DNA of 64,000 nucleotides from Clostridium pasteurianum DSM 525 = ATCC 6013 (GTDB lineage: Bacteria; Bacillota; Clostridia; Clostridiales; Clostridiaceae): assembly GCF_000807255.1 (NCBI RefSeq), contig NZ_CP009268.1, positions 588,384-652,383 of the forward strand. Direction: 5' to 3'. Below are positions 38,968-48,690 of this stretch, in pieces (within the stretch, counting starts at the first letter, position 1; the number at the start of each line of letters is the position of its first letter). Both the position numbers and the translations under genes were made by a program. The notes below the pieces were generated by a model. That model saw only the letters and a list, made by a program, of their open reading frames with translations, searched no databases and was not told the origin of the DNA.

Positions 38968-39016
38968 AATAATAAGAATGAGTTGTTTTTTCAAATAACT
39001 CATTCTTATTATTTTA
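38968..39016. terminator. Bidirectional terminator
   Basis: AATAATAAGAATGAGTT / AACTCATTCTTATTATT perfect 17-bp stem with T-run, between convergent genes. Confidence 0.9.
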
Positions 39017-39055
39017 AAAAGAAATATTGATTTTAATATACATATTATACTAATT

Positions 39056-39730
39056 CTAATTTACTATTTTCTTTATATTTTTAGATTTTATAAGAATTTT
39101 GTGTATACTGTATCCAATTATACAACCTAACAATTGAATTATTGCAAAATCTATATTGGCTCGTCCAATTCCAATTATAAATTTAATAGCTTGTATAGAT
39201 AAAATAACTATAATATATAGTTTAAGATTATTTCTAAATATATTGGATTTAACATTAATTAATGGAATTAATATTCCTATTGGTATAAATGCAAGAAATG
39301 ATAGTGGAATAATAAGTGTGTTTATATTAGTCCCATAGTAAAATATAGACTTTAATATCGGAATTAATGTAGCCAAAGGTATTATATTTATAATGCTAAA
39401 TCTATAATATGGCATTTCAAACTGTGCCACACGAATTAAAAATGCAAAGAAAGGAAACAAATATAAACAAAGAATTACAATTGATATTTGTTTCTTATTA
39501 CTTATATCAGAAGATACTCCACTATTGAACATTTCTGTAATGTTATTCTCATTACCAAAATCGTTTAATGCTAGTTCAGTAGCTTTTTCATCATTACAAC
39601 CTTTGTCTATATATTCTTTTTTTAATGAACTTATATGATCTTTAAATTGAATTTTTAATTCTTCACTTTCCTTTCTATCTAAATTTAGGCTTTTCAATAT
39701 ATTTTTTATATAGGCATCTTCTTTATTCAT
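39056..39730 (-). CDS. HAAS-domain (DUF1700-like) membrane protein
   Basis: About 224 residues. The N-terminal ~75 residues form the helical HAAS/'permease prefix' domain (NLDRKESEELKIQFKDHISSLKKEYIDKG, ALNDFGNENNITEMF). Five or six membrane segments follow, with a VanZ-like look at the end. The ATG at 39730 is preferred over 39736 because GGAGG is spaced 6 nt from it. The ATG overlaps the stop codon of the PadR gene, so the two are translationally coupled. PadR/HAAS pairs act as membrane-linked sensors in Bacillota; the signal here is unknown. Confidence 0.82.
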   Translation of the reverse strand: MNKEDAYIKNILKSLNLDRKESEELKIQFKDHISSLKKEYIDKGCNDEKATELALNDFGNENNITEMFNSGVSSDISNKKQISIVILCLYLFPFFAFLIRVAQFEMPYYRFSIINIIPLATLIPILKSIFYYGTNINTLIIPLSFLAFIPIGILIPLINVKSNIFRNNLKLYIIVILSIQAIKFIIGIGRANIDFAIIQLLGCIIGYSIHKILIKSKNIKKIVN

Positions 39731-40058
39731 ATGCATCCTCCTTTGAATTAGTATATAAGTTTATTTCTTGAATTAAATTGTTAACAATATTCCAATTATC
39801 CAATTTATTTTTTAATTCGATTTTTCCTTTCTCTGTAGTTTTATAATATTTTCTATTTTTCACCCCCCAATATGAATCTAAATACTTTTTTTCTTCAAGT
39901 CTTTTAAGTGCTGGATATAAAGTGCCTTCTCCTATTTCTAAAGAGTTATTAGCCAATTTTTTTATTTGTTTTGCAATGGCATAACCATACATAGAATTAG
40001 GTGATAATAATAACAGAAGAATTATATCTAAGGATCCTTTTAATATCTCTTTATCCAT
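39723..40058 (-). CDS. PadR-family transcriptional regulator
   Basis: A 111-residue winged-helix regulator (LKGSLDIILLLLLSPNSMYGYAIAKQI, then GTLYPALKRLEEKKYL and KYYKTTEKGK). It has the short PadR-s2 form, typical for partners of HAAS proteins. It is the first gene of a two-gene operon, with a PadR-type operator 50 bp upstream of its start. Confidence 0.93.
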   Translation of the reverse strand: MDKEILKGSLDIILLLLLSPNSMYGYAIAKQIKKLANNSLEIGEGTLYPALKRLEEKKYLDSYWGVKNRKYYKTTEKGKIELKNKLDNWNIVNNLIQEINLYTNSKEDAYE

Positions 40059-40107
40059 AAAATCACCTACCTTTATATGATATATATTACTTATATTGTA
40101 TCATGTA

Positions 40108-40128
40108 ATACCTTGATATACAAGGTAT
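40108..40128. promoter_or_regulatory. PadR-type operator ATACCTTG-N5-CAAGGTAT
   Basis: Perfect 8-bp inverted repeat with 5-bp spacer just upstream of padR, in promoter position. This arrangement (TACCTTG...CAAGGTA) is typical for autoregulated PadR-s2 operons. Confidence 0.75.
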
Positions 40129-40237
40129 TTATTTAAACAATATAATAAATTAAACAAAAACATTTAATAATAAAAATTAAGATCAGCTGTTTAAATTATC
40201 AAGATTCAATTCCACACAATCTATATTGTGTTAAATT

Positions 40238-40293
40238 GGACAAAGAAGCGTGAAGTCTTATGAAATAAGGCTTTGCGCTTCTTTGTCCTTTTT
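40238..40293 (+). terminator. Strong terminator without an adjacent plus-strand gene
   Basis: GGACAAAGAAGCG / CGCTTCTTTGTCC with an inner AAG-CTTAT/ATAAG-CTT stem, followed by TTTTT. No intact gene precedes it on the plus strand, so it may belong to a lost gene or a small RNA. The surrounding 40129-40462 holds nothing else. Confidence 0.75.
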
Positions 40294-40462
40294 AAAAAGG
40301 CAAATTTGCAAAAATAAATTCAACATATTATAATAAAGACATATATTATGTTGAATTAAATAAACACCAGGGATCACCCTAAAATACTGACTTTACAAAA
40401 AATATAATTGGTAATAAACGGTAAAAACCCCCGCCCTTTAAAAACAAAAAAAGAGTTAAATT

Positions 40463-40745
40463 ATGGAAAGAGTTGAACCCATAAGATTCAGAAAAAAAGA
40501 TTAATGATCTGAAAAAGTACCTTCTTGGATCAGGGAGCATGAGAAATTATGCTTTAATTGTACTTGGACTTAATACAGTTCTAAGAATTTCAGATATACT
40601 TTTGCTGACCTGGAATGATGTATATGATTTTGAAGAAAAGACTTTCAAAACACACGTATACATAAAGGAAAAAAAGACCGGCAAAGATAAAAAATTTTTG
40701 CTTAATAAAAATGCTACAGAGGGGCTTTTGAAGCATAAAAGGAAA
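40463..40745 (+). pseudogene. Tyrosine recombinase (phage integrase) fragment
   Basis: Starts ATGGAAAGAGTTGAACCC, then shifts frame at a run of A near 40493 (MERVEPIRFRKK / INDLKKYLLG). It continues MRNYALIVLGLNTVLRISD, LLLTWNDVYD, YIKEKKTGKDKKF, LLKHKRK. The arginine of the R-box (LRISD) is present, but the rest of the catalytic domain (HxLRH, Tyr) is lost where IS21-type sequence begins. Confidence 0.8.
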
Positions 40746-41435
40746 CTTGGACATATTATCGGTCATTGCAGCAGTCATCACAGGATCGCCAAATATTTCA
40801 CCCCACCTGTCAAAAGAAAGATTAGTTGTAATTATTGTGGATTTTTGGCCTGCTCTTAAAGAGATATTAGTAAACAGGAGCTCCGCCCCCTCTTTGTCAG
40901 AAGATATATATCCAAATTCATCTAATATAACTAAATCATATTTAGAAAGTTTATTTTGATATCCTCTTAAACTTTTAGTAGATTTTAATTCTTTTAATTG
41001 TGTAATAAAAAGAGGTACAGTTGTAAATAATACTTTATATCCTTCTAAACATGCCTTTATTCCTAATGCGATAGCAATGTGTGTTTTCCCTGTTCCACAG
41101 TTTCCAGAAAGAATTACGTTCTGCCCGTCCTTTATGAATTTTAAGCCGCTAAGGTGCTTTAACTTCAATTGAGCGTCAGCTGGTAAATCTTCAATGGATA
41201 AATCTTCTAAATATTTTTTGTAAGGGAAACTGGCTGTTCTAATTCTGCTTTGAGTCAAATTGTACTTTCTTATGTCACATTTCTTTTGAAGAAGTCCATA
41301 TAGGAATTCCTCATAACTAAGGTTATTAGTGTTAGCATCTTCAATTGATTGTTCAATATCACTTTTTATAACTCCCAGCTTCATTATTTCAGCATATGTT
41401 TTTATATCACTGATAAATGAATTCTTAGCATCCAT
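40590..41435 (-). pseudogene. istB: IS21 family helper ATPase IstB, C-terminus replaced
   Basis: A DnaC-like AAA+ protein: Walker A LSGNCGTGKTH, Walker B LVILDEFGY, sensor TIITTNLSF, ending region FGDPVMTAAMTD. The true start is ATG 41435 (GGGAG RBS), not the longer frame. After about AMTD (near 40750) the family-typical tail (his/ser-rich 'LTHKAHILDMNG...') is missing. The frame instead runs through the antisense of the integrase fragment, so the last ~55 residues are not native. The right end of the IS is thus deleted. Confidence 0.85.
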
Positions 41436-41520
41436 AAAATCACTCCCTTGAATGTTTTTTTGAAGCACAATATATATGGTTAAAAAAGATATTTTCAAGT
41501 AGTAGATTAAAATTAAGTAC

Positions 41521-41709
41521 TTACTTAGCTCTAAGTATTTTCCTTATCTGTTCATAAATATCTTGTTCCGTATATTCATAAACATATCCTTCTTTTGTTG
41601 GTTCTGGCTCTTTGCCAAACTTCTCAAGAATAAGAATTTCCATATCTTTCGATATATTTAAAAATGAATGTTCTCTTAAGTCATTTATATATTTTTTAGT
41701 AACAATCAT
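41521..41709 (-). CDS. Small hypothetical protein inside IS21-type element
   Basis: 62 residues from ATG 41709 (RBS AAGGAG with 5-nt spacing): IVTKKYINDLREHSFLNIS and YEYTEQDIYEQIRKIL. It lies between istA and istB. Acidic, helical, no known motif. Its position suggests an accessory protein of this IS subgroup; function unknown. Confidence 0.6.
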   Translation of the reverse strand: MIVTKKYINDLREHSFLNISKDMEILILEKFGKEPEPTKEGYVYEYTEQDIYEQIRKILRAK

Positions 41710-41789
41710 ACTTTTCTCCTTATACACATATAATTTTGTAGACTCCATCCTAACGGATTTTAAGATACCCAAAACAAAATAAACATCTT

Positions 41790-43352
41790 TTACTGTTTTA
41801 GAAGACTGTTAAATTCATTTAAAATATTAAGTGAATTATTCATAATTTCATCATCATTATCTTCTAGATATATGATTTTAGGATCGTCCTTCCTAGAACA
41901 GATAAATTCAATTTTATCAATACTTATATTAGTTGGGCATACTTCCTGTAGATTTTTGATGGCATTATTAACAGTTACAAGACCATAGTTACCAACTAAT
42001 TCAATAAGTTTCACAAAATCTCGCTCATTACTGTTAAAATATTTAGAATAAATCTCTTTTAGCATATTATCCATTTGATTAAAAGCTGTACTATTAATCA
42101 GTGCCTTCGGCTTTCTAAAAAGCGTTTTAGCATAATGCATAATATCTATATGCCACAGGTTCATACCATAAACTTTATCGTGTGCAGCTATTTCTTTTTT
42201 ATTATAAAAAACTAAAATTTTAGTGGTATATATCTTACATCGTACCATTGTGCCTACATAATCATCTGGTACAGAGTAATAACAGGAATCTACCATAATC
42301 GTTGAATATTTATTTACTCTTAGATCTGAAATAGAAGCTGTTTCATATAGAGGCATATCCGGTAATAAGTACTCTCGTTCATCATCTAATAGTTGAAACG
42401 GTGACTTATTTGAATTAGATAAGGTTCTTGAATTTAATTTATTTAGCACTTCATCAAGATAAGCGTTAGCTTCATTTAATGATATAAATGTATGCTCTCT
42501 TGAAAATGCTTTCCTTCGTATAAATTCTACACTTCTCTCTACATGCCCTTTTTCATTACCACTGTAAGCATTGCAAAATCTAAATCTGAATTTATAATAT
42601 AGCGACAGCTTTAGAAGAGCATCTGTTGGTTCTTTTTCTGTATGCCCTACAAACTTACCTACGGCAACTCTAGTATTATCATAAACAACTGTTCTGTGGT
42701 TACCTTTAATATGTTTAAAGAATGAAGCATGGGCTTCTAAAAAGCATCCTGTATTCTGTTTTGGAAATAATCTAGCCCATCTATAATTGCTGTAAGCTGC
42801 CGTAAATACTGCCAATTGAAATTCCTTTATAGTGCCATCATTCATTTGTAATTTCACTACTCCAAAATCAAATTCTACTATATCTCCTGGAGAGTATTCC
42901 TGACGTATATACGCTTCGCGTTTTTTCCTTTCTATGCTGTTTACAGCATTTACCACAGATGGATAGCTGATATTATAGCCTTCTTCAAGCAAAACCTCAT
43001 ACATATCAATTTTTTTCTTCTGCTGTTTAGATAATCCACTTAATCGTTTCTGTTCATTCTCTCTTAAAAATTGTTTAAGCCTTTCTATAACCTCATCGGT
43101 TAAAGCCTTTTTAACTCTTGGAGATGAAATATATTTAGGTTTAGATGTTATATCATTAATAATATTAATTTTGTCTATTTCACCTAAGTCATCATTTACT
43201 TCAATAAGCTTATTTTCGTAGTCTCTAACATATTTTCTTATGGTCTCTCTACATATTCCTGTTTCTTTACTTATTTGTCTTTGAGATTTACCTTCTCTAA
43301 TATGTTTTAATATAATATCCTGTTTTTGATTCAAATCTATCACCCTCTGCAC
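41790..43352 (-). CDS. istA: IS21 family transposase IstA
   Basis: A 520-residue DDE transposase. The N-terminal HTH (IREGKSQRQISKETGICRETIRKYVRDY) is followed by the rve-type core with D in IVEFDFGVV, D in VVYDNTRVAV and E in NEKGHVERSVEFIR. It appears intact. The start is a GTG at 43352 or a nearby TTG; the RBS (GAGGGTGA) does not decide clearly. Without an intact istB the element is probably immobile unless complemented. Confidence 0.92.
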   Translation of the reverse strand: MQRVIDLNQKQDIILKHIREGKSQRQISKETGICRETIRKYVRDYENKLIEVNDDLGEIDKINIINDITSKPKYISSPRVKKALTDEVIERLKQFLRENEQKRLSGLSKQQKKKIDMYEVLLEEGYNISYPSVVNAVNSIERKKREAYIRQEYSPGDIVEFDFGVVKLQMNDGTIKEFQLAVFTAAYSNYRWARLFPKQNTGCFLEAHASFFKHIKGNHRTVVYDNTRVAVGKFVGHTEKEPTDALLKLSLYYKFRFRFCNAYSGNEKGHVERSVEFIRRKAFSREHTFISLNEANAYLDEVLNKLNSRTLSNSNKSPFQLLDDEREYLLPDMPLYETASISDLRVNKYSTIMVDSCYYSVPDDYVGTMVRCKIYTTKILVFYNKKEIAAHDKVYGMNLWHIDIMHYAKTLFRKPKALINSTAFNQMDNMLKEIYSKYFNSNERDFVKLIELVGNYGLVTVNNAIKNLQEVCPTNISIDKIEFICSRKDDPKIIYLEDNDDEIMNNSLNILNEFNSLLKQ

Positions 43353-43731
43353 TTCCTCTTATACAAAATATTATTACCTAAATATTGTTTGTATAAAAGG
43401 TTTGGAAAATACTAGTGGACAGATTTTTAATTATTATTTGGCACAGTTATAGTTTATACAATACAATTATTACATAGTAATTTTATATAAATAAATTGAA
43501 ATTTAAGTAAGCGTAATGTAAAATTCCAAATTTAAATTTTCGTTAAACGTTATCACAGCCTTATTATATTTTTGTTACCTAAAAGATTAAATAGTATAAT
43601 GATAGATAAATATGGTAAAATGTTAGATAATGAGAGTGCAAATATTTATGGATTGATCTCATTAAATTAAAAGCAAAATATTAAAAAGAGATTATAAAAA
43701 AAATTCTCAATTAAAATAAGGGGGTGGAAGG

Positions 43732-45504
43732 TTGAAAAAGTTTTTATTGTGCTTTTGCGTACTAGTACTTACATTTTCTATTCATTCACTGAAGGTTTTA
43801 GCTGCAGATGGAATATCTTTGTCACAATTCAATGTAGAAACCACTTTGAAAGAAGATGGTTCTATTGATATGGAAGAATTACTAACCTACAATTTCAAAG
43901 ATAAATATAATGGAGCTTACAGAGAAATATCTACCAAAAATACTGATGGAATATACAATATTAAAGTATGGTTTCTATCTAAAGATGGAGAAGAAATACC
44001 CTTAAGAGAAGTAAGCAATGCAAAAAATGGGGACAATAATGTATTTGAAGTATTGAAAGAGAATTCAACTCTTTACAGGATTAAAATTTACTCTCCTTCA
44101 AATAACGAGGAAAAGACTTTTAAAATAACCTATACCATGAAGAATGTGGCAGTAAAATACAAGGATACAGGTGAGTTTTTCTATACCTATTGGTCAGATT
44201 ACAATGAAACAGAAATAGATAATTTTAAAATACACATTAATATTGCAAGTAATACGGAAAATGAAAATATTAAAGCTTATTATCATGGTATTTCAGCGGG
44301 TAATATGTCAATTGAAAATGGAAGTGTGTATTACACTTTTCCACATGTTAATTCAAAAGAACTTGTAGAAACAAGAGTACTTTTTCCAGCTGAATTAATC
44401 TCACTGTCTACAAATACAAGAGATGAAAATGGACTAAATAGAATTTTAGGTGAAGAAGCAGATTATAGAGAAGAACAGCAGCAAAAAATTGCAAAGGCTG
44501 CTCTTATGAAAAAGGTATTTGATTATATAGATATAATTTTAGGTGCGATTTCAATTATAGCAATGCTTATTATATGGAGAGGTTTTAAGAACAATTCTCA
44601 GGAGGTATACAGTATTTATTCTCCGCCGGAAATTCCTGAGGAATGTACTCCAGCAGTAGCAGCTTATCTGGTAAATAGAATTGCAAATGGAAGGACTATA
44701 TATGCCACAATACTGGATTTATGGAGAAAAGGATATTTAAATATTGAAAAAATAGATACTGAGAATAGTAAAGATAAGTCCAATTTTCTACTAAAAAAAA
44801 TAAAAAGGCTGGATAAATCACTATTAAAGCATGAAAAATACTTTATGGATTGGATATTTAAAACACTAGGAGATGGAAACAGTGTCAGTACAGCACAGGT
44901 GAAAAAATCTTCTTTTTATTATGCCTTTCAAGAGTGGGTAAAGCTTATAAGAGAAGAAATTAAGGCAAGAAATTATTATGATAAAAAAGCTACCAGTAAG
45001 GGAATTGCTTTGATTATAGCTGCAAGTGTATTTATAGTGATTTCAATTATATCTCTTGTTTTTCATGCTTATTTTGGAGCTTTTAGCTTGACTATTTCAG
45101 TTTTTATGCTGATTTATGGAATTGCCTGTTGTGTTAAAAAAACTCCCTATGGACAGAGTAAATATAATGATTGGATAAAATTTAAAAAATATATTAAAGA
45201 TGTAGATTTTAACTACAATGATAATATGAATAGAGATTATGTAGAAAAATATATTCCCTATGCTGAAGCTTTAAATATGAATAAGAATAGCATGATAAAA
45301 CTCAAAAATGTATTTGATAATCCTTCACAGGATATGGGATGGATATACTACTATCTGCTCTTTGACAATATAAATTTAAAGAGAAATGAACAGTTCAACT
45401 ACTATATATACAATTCCTTTGGAACTGGTTCTTACGGAAGTTCAGATGCTTCCTCAGGAGGCGGCGGTAGCAGTGCCGGTGGCGGTGGTGCTGGCGGTTT
45501 TTAA
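43732..45504 (+). CDS. DUF2207 membrane protein with Gly-rich tail
   Basis: A 590-residue protein. A signal peptide (1-25) is followed by the DUF2207 extracellular beta-domain (ISLSQFNVETTLKEDGSIDMEE, NGAYREIS) to ~residue 230. Then come a membrane segment at ~265-282, a cytoplasmic part (YSPPEIPEECTPAVAAYLVNR...), and two more membrane segments at ~423-465. It ends in a Gly/Ser-rich tail (SSGGGGSSAGGGGAGGF). The start is TTG with RBS GGGGG. DUF2207 proteins are widespread in Bacillota; their function is unknown. Confidence 0.88.
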   Translation: MKKFLLCFCVLVLTFSIHSLKVLAADGISLSQFNVETTLKEDGSIDMEELLTYNFKDKYNGAYREISTKNTDGIYNIKVWFLSKDGEEIPLREVSNAKNGDNNVFEVLKENSTLYRIKIYSPSNNEEKTFKITYTMKNVAVKYKDTGEFFYTYWSDYNETEIDNFKIHINIASNTENENIKAYYHGISAGNMSIENGSVYYTFPHVNSKELVETRVLFPAELISLSTNTRDENGLNRILGEEADYREEQQQKIAKAALMKKVFDYIDIILGAISIIAMLIIWRGFKNNSQEVYSIYSPPEIPEECTPAVAAYLVNRIANGRTIYATILDLWRKGYLNIEKIDTENSKDKSNFLLKKIKRLDKSLLKHEKYFMDWIFKTLGDGNSVSTAQVKKSSFYYAFQEWVKLIREEIKARNYYDKKATSKGIALIIAASVFIVISIISLVFHAYFGAFSLTISVFMLIYGIACCVKKTPYGQSKYNDWIKFKKYIKDVDFNYNDNMNRDYVEKYIPYAEALNMNKNSMIKLKNVFDNPSQDMGWIYYYLLFDNINLKRNEQFNYYIYNSFGTGSYGSSDASSGGGGSSAGGGGAGGF

Positions 45505-45549
45505 TAATAGAAACCCCAGGGGTGTAGAATATAGATTGAATGGAAAAAA

Positions 45550-46087
45550 TTAGACCATAGGGGTATGATTTTTTCCATTTCTATACTCTGTGGGAGTACA
45601 ATTTTTTAATTTTTTAAAGGTCTTTGAAAACAAAAGAGCATCTTTATATCCTACTGAACGTGCAATATCACTGATCCTAAGTGTTGAATTTTCTAAAAGA
45701 GAAGAGGCTTTTTCCATTCTTAAATCCAATAAAAATTTTTGCGGAGATTTATTAATATACTTTTTAAATAATCTATGTAAATATGAGCGATCAATGGAAA
45801 TGTATTTTGATATTTCATTTATTGTTATATTATCAGAGTAATTTTGTTCTATAAACATAAGGGCATCTTCTATATATTTCTGTTGGTTTTGTGTATTGTT
45901 AATTTCATTATTTGGATAAATTTCACAAAGTAAGTATAAGAATTTATACAGTTTAGAAATTAATAATAAATCTTTATTTAAAGTCATTTTTGATGAAGTA
46001 ATAATAGAATTCATACAATTCCATAGTTTTTTATCTTCATCAAAGCTGAAAATTGGATTATCAATAGATAATTTTGTTCTATATTAG
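45550..46087 (-). pseudogene. AraC-family regulator, 5'-truncated
   Basis: The frame from 46087 (YRTKLSIDNPIFSFDEDKK) through the HTH pair (DNITINEISKYISIDRSYLHRLFKK; LRISDIARSVGYKDALLFSKTFKK) to TPTEYR corresponds to the last ~60% of an AraC protein. The cupin domain is missing and a stop occurs just upstream, where IS91-type sequence begins. An internal ATG at 46014 could still yield a 154-residue HTH-only protein, so residual activity is possible. Confidence 0.75.
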
Positions 46088-46232
46088 GAATTTAAAAATT
46101 TTTTGTATAAAAATATTGCCCGGCAGGGCTTGAAAAATCTAATGTTAGAAGTTTGAGGAAAATATTACAAGTAATATTTTGGAATAGGATTTTTGATATA
46201 ATTATTAGCAAATTTAGTGATTGGTGATGATT

Positions 46233-47461
46233 ATGCAAGGTGTTATAAAACAAATATTTGTGGATAATTGGGAAAAATTCAGTGAGATATATAAAGGGAA
46301 AATTAGAGCTAACATAAGTAGAGAAGTTGATAAGATGATTAATTGTAAATCCTTAGATAATGGATTTATTGAGTTTAAGTGTGAAAATTGTGGTCATATA
46401 AAAAGAGTTGGATTTAGCTGTAAAAGTAGATTTTGTACCTCATGTGGTAAGAAAAAATCTGAAGAATGGTCTGATGAAATGGTGGCAAGACTTATTAACT
46501 CAAAGCATAGACATATGGTATTTACAATTCCACAGGAACTTAGAATATATTTTGCTAGGGATAGAAAACTATTATCATTATTACCTAAATGTTCAGCAAA
46601 AGCAATTATGAGCTGGTTTAGAGATTTAAATAAAAAAGAATGTTTTACACCAGGAATAATCTCAGTAATTCATACTTTTGGAAGAGACTTAAAATGGAAT
46701 CCACATGTCCACTTAATTGTCACCGAAGGTGGTGCTGGAGAAATTACAATTTGGAGGAATACAAAACATATAAATTATACAGCACTAAGGAAAAGATGGC
46801 AAAAAATATTGTTAGACGAAATAGGAATTAATCTTAAAAGTGGAAAAAAAGAATTTTTAAAAAATTAAAAAATAAGCTATATAAAAGGTTAGAGAATGGA
46901 TTTTATGTATATGGAAAAGGTGAAATAAAAACAGCAAAGCAAGCAGGAAAGTATGTTGGAAGATATACAGCAAGACCAGCTATCGCTGAATCAAGAATAA
47001 TAAAGTATGATGGTAAAAAAGTAACTTTTCGTTATGAAAGACATGAAGATGGTGAAGAAGTTGTAGAGGAAATAGATGTTATTGATTTTATAGGTAGAGT
47101 AATAAGACACATACCAGAAAAGAATTTTAAGATGATAAGATATTATGGAATATATGCTAAAAACACAAGACATAAAAATAAATTTTTTAAGTTGGTAAAT
47201 GAAAAAGTTGCTGAGTTCAAAAGAAAAATTAATAATTGGCAAACAAGAATACTTCTTACATTTGGAGTGAATCCATTAAAATGTGAAAAGTGTGGAATAC
47301 AGATGAAATTTCATGATATATACTATAAAAATGTAAGTGTAAGAGAAAAATTTAAAGAGAAAATAATAGGTGAAAACAAAAGAAAAATTGAAGAGATAAT
47401 GTACAATTATGGTGTGATTAAGGGGATAATTCGTGATAAAATAGAGCCATTATATGTATAA
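46233..47461 (+). pseudogene. IS91-family transposase, split by a -1 frameshift
   Basis: First frame (46233-46868): zinc-binding N-terminus (CENCGHIKRVGFSCKSRFCTSCG), then HMVFTIPQELR and the HUH motif region NPHVHLIV. Second frame (from ~46848 to 47461): KYVGRYTARPAIAESRI, the region that carries the catalytic tyrosines in this family, and a C-terminal CEKCGIQM zinc motif. The two frames overlap across an A7 run (GGA AAA AAA GAA). Slipping back one base there joins them precisely. This could be programmed -1 frameshifting or an inactivating mutation. Together the product would be about 410 residues, the family's usual size. Confidence 0.85.
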
Positions 47462-47476
47462 AGGAAGGTAGTTATT

Positions 47477-47746
47477 ATGGCTAAAAAGAATAAAAAAATA
47501 AAAGATAAACAAAGGGCAAAATATAAAGCTAAATTGAAAGAAAATTTAATTGAAGAAGACGGAGTCTTATATATATGTACAGAATGTGGAGTGGAAGAAT
47601 ATATACCAAGGGATGTAGTTGAGATGTTTGATGAAATAGATGATGAAAATGTAATTGAACCTCCTACATTTAGTTGCGAGAAATGCGGAGCTATAATGAG
47701 ACCAAGAAAATATGACGGAGTTCATGGTATAACTTATGAGTATTAA
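47477..47746 (+). CDS. IS91-associated small zinc-ribbon protein
   Basis: 89 residues, basic N-terminus (AKKNKKIKDKQRAKYKAKLKE) and two CxxC pairs (CTEC, CEKC) with acidic linker. It follows the IS91 transposase by 15 bp with RBS GGAAGG. It probably belongs to the element, but its role is unknown. Confidence 0.6.
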   Translation: MAKKNKKIKDKQRAKYKAKLKENLIEEDGVLYICTECGVEEYIPRDVVEMFDEIDDENVIEPPTFSCEKCGAIMRPRKYDGVHGITYEY

Positions 47747-47869
47747 AATGCGGAGCATCAATATGCTTCGCAAAGGTTTTAGCTTTATAAAAATATTATG
47801 AAATAGATATGCTAAGAAATGGGTCTAATTAAAGGGCTTCGCCCAAAAGAAGTTGAGCGAAGCGAAATA

Positions 47870-47892
47870 ACGCGGCTGTGGCCGCTTTTTTA
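47870..47892 (+). terminator. Terminal hairpin with T-run at the IS91 end
   Basis: GCGGCTGTGGCCGCTTTTTT; acts as terminator and may be part of the IS91 ter end. Confidence 0.7.
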
Positions 47893-48030
47893 TTATTATC
47901 AGGGTATATTCTAGGCGGTCCAGTTGGAATTGGTACTTTAAGTTTTATATGTATTGTAGGTCCATGTATAATGCCATTTATAAAATTTAATGAAAAAATA
48001 TTTAAGCTATATAATTACGGATTTAATTAA
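47887..48030 (+). pseudogene. C-terminal fragment of a YczE-like membrane protein
   Basis: The open frame reads SGYILGGPVGIGTLSFICIV, GPCIMPFIKF, then a stop at 48028. The 'lGGxvGIGTl....iGPxi' pattern is the end of YczE/YitT-like membrane proteins. Everything upstream was lost to the IS91 element. Confidence 0.6.
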
Positions 48031-48690
48031 GTAAATTTCATATTGTATAAGCGTTGAATTTACATTATCAGAATCAAAACAGATATTGCTTATGGGAAGT
48101 TCTGGAGAAACTTCTCTAAGCTCTTCTAATGTAACAATTCCTGAAATACTATCATGTTGTTTTACTTGAGTGTAACGAAATGATGATGGGAGATTAGACT
48201 TAGTAATTGCATCATGAGTAGATATTGTATACAGAGTATGTCCATAGAACCAAGTATTAAGATCGCTGTCCCATCCCCAGCAACAGAGAGTTTTTCAGTA
48301 GAAACCAAGCCTAATTGAATAGATGGAATTATAGCAATAAGAGGGAAAACGTAGTAAGAACCCAGAGGAGGAAATGAATTAGGAGAAAAACCTATTAGCA
48401 TAGCTAAAAGATAATCAGAAAATAAAGTATTTACACAGTTTTTAAGACTGGTTTCGCCCATATCAAGCATGAGAATAATGGAACGAAAAATTTCAGATTG
48501 ATTTAATGCAGGCCTGCCAGTTTTAGAGTAGTATGGTTCTAAAACAGATTTTAGTGGATCAAGATTAAGTGAAGTAAGTTTTTTTATTGAATTAGAATAA
48601 AAATCAAGTTTTTTACGCAAAGAAGCATTTAAAGTTGCAGCGGAATTAGAAAGAAAGTCAATATATTCCTTATGTGAAGTACCTCCTGAA
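48031..48690 (-). pseudogene. Degenerate transposase with internal deletion
   Basis: The first part reads LDPLKSVLEPYYSKTGRPAL, FRSIILMLDMGETSLKN, LLAMLIGFSPNSFPPLGSYY and VAGDGTA. After a frame change at 48275 the frame reads GWDSDLNTWFYGHTLYTIST and ITKSNLPSSFRYTQ to ~48031. Both parts belong to the same family of clostridial DDE transposases. The middle of the gene is missing, joined at the shared GGATGGGACAGCGAT, so it arose by deletion. Several catalytic residues are gone. Confidence 0.7.

Larger units (their letters stand above)
40746..43465 (-). mobile_element. IS21-family element, truncated at its istB end
   Basis: Contains istA, a small ORF and istB. The istA-side end lies somewhere in 43360-43465 (sequence with GTGGACAG...TTTGGCACAG), but exact termini were not resolved. 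The other end is lost at the integrase fragment. The remaining 43466-43731 is AT-rich without a gene. Confidence 0.7.
46100..47895 (+). mobile_element. IS91-family element (rolling-circle type)
   Basis: Comprises the split transposase, the zinc-ribbon gene and a GC-rich terminal hairpin (47870-47892, GCGGC/GCCGC then T-run), plus CGCCC/GGGCG-type short hairpins near 46120 and 47835. Ends are approximate. It sits between two truncated genes (AraC on the left, YczE-like on the right), as expected for one-ended transposition with adjacent deletion. Confidence 0.7.

Noticed and set aside
43430-43450. TTTGGCACAG resembling a sigma-54 -24 element
   Set aside because: No TTGC at the -12 spacing; lies in the IS21 end.
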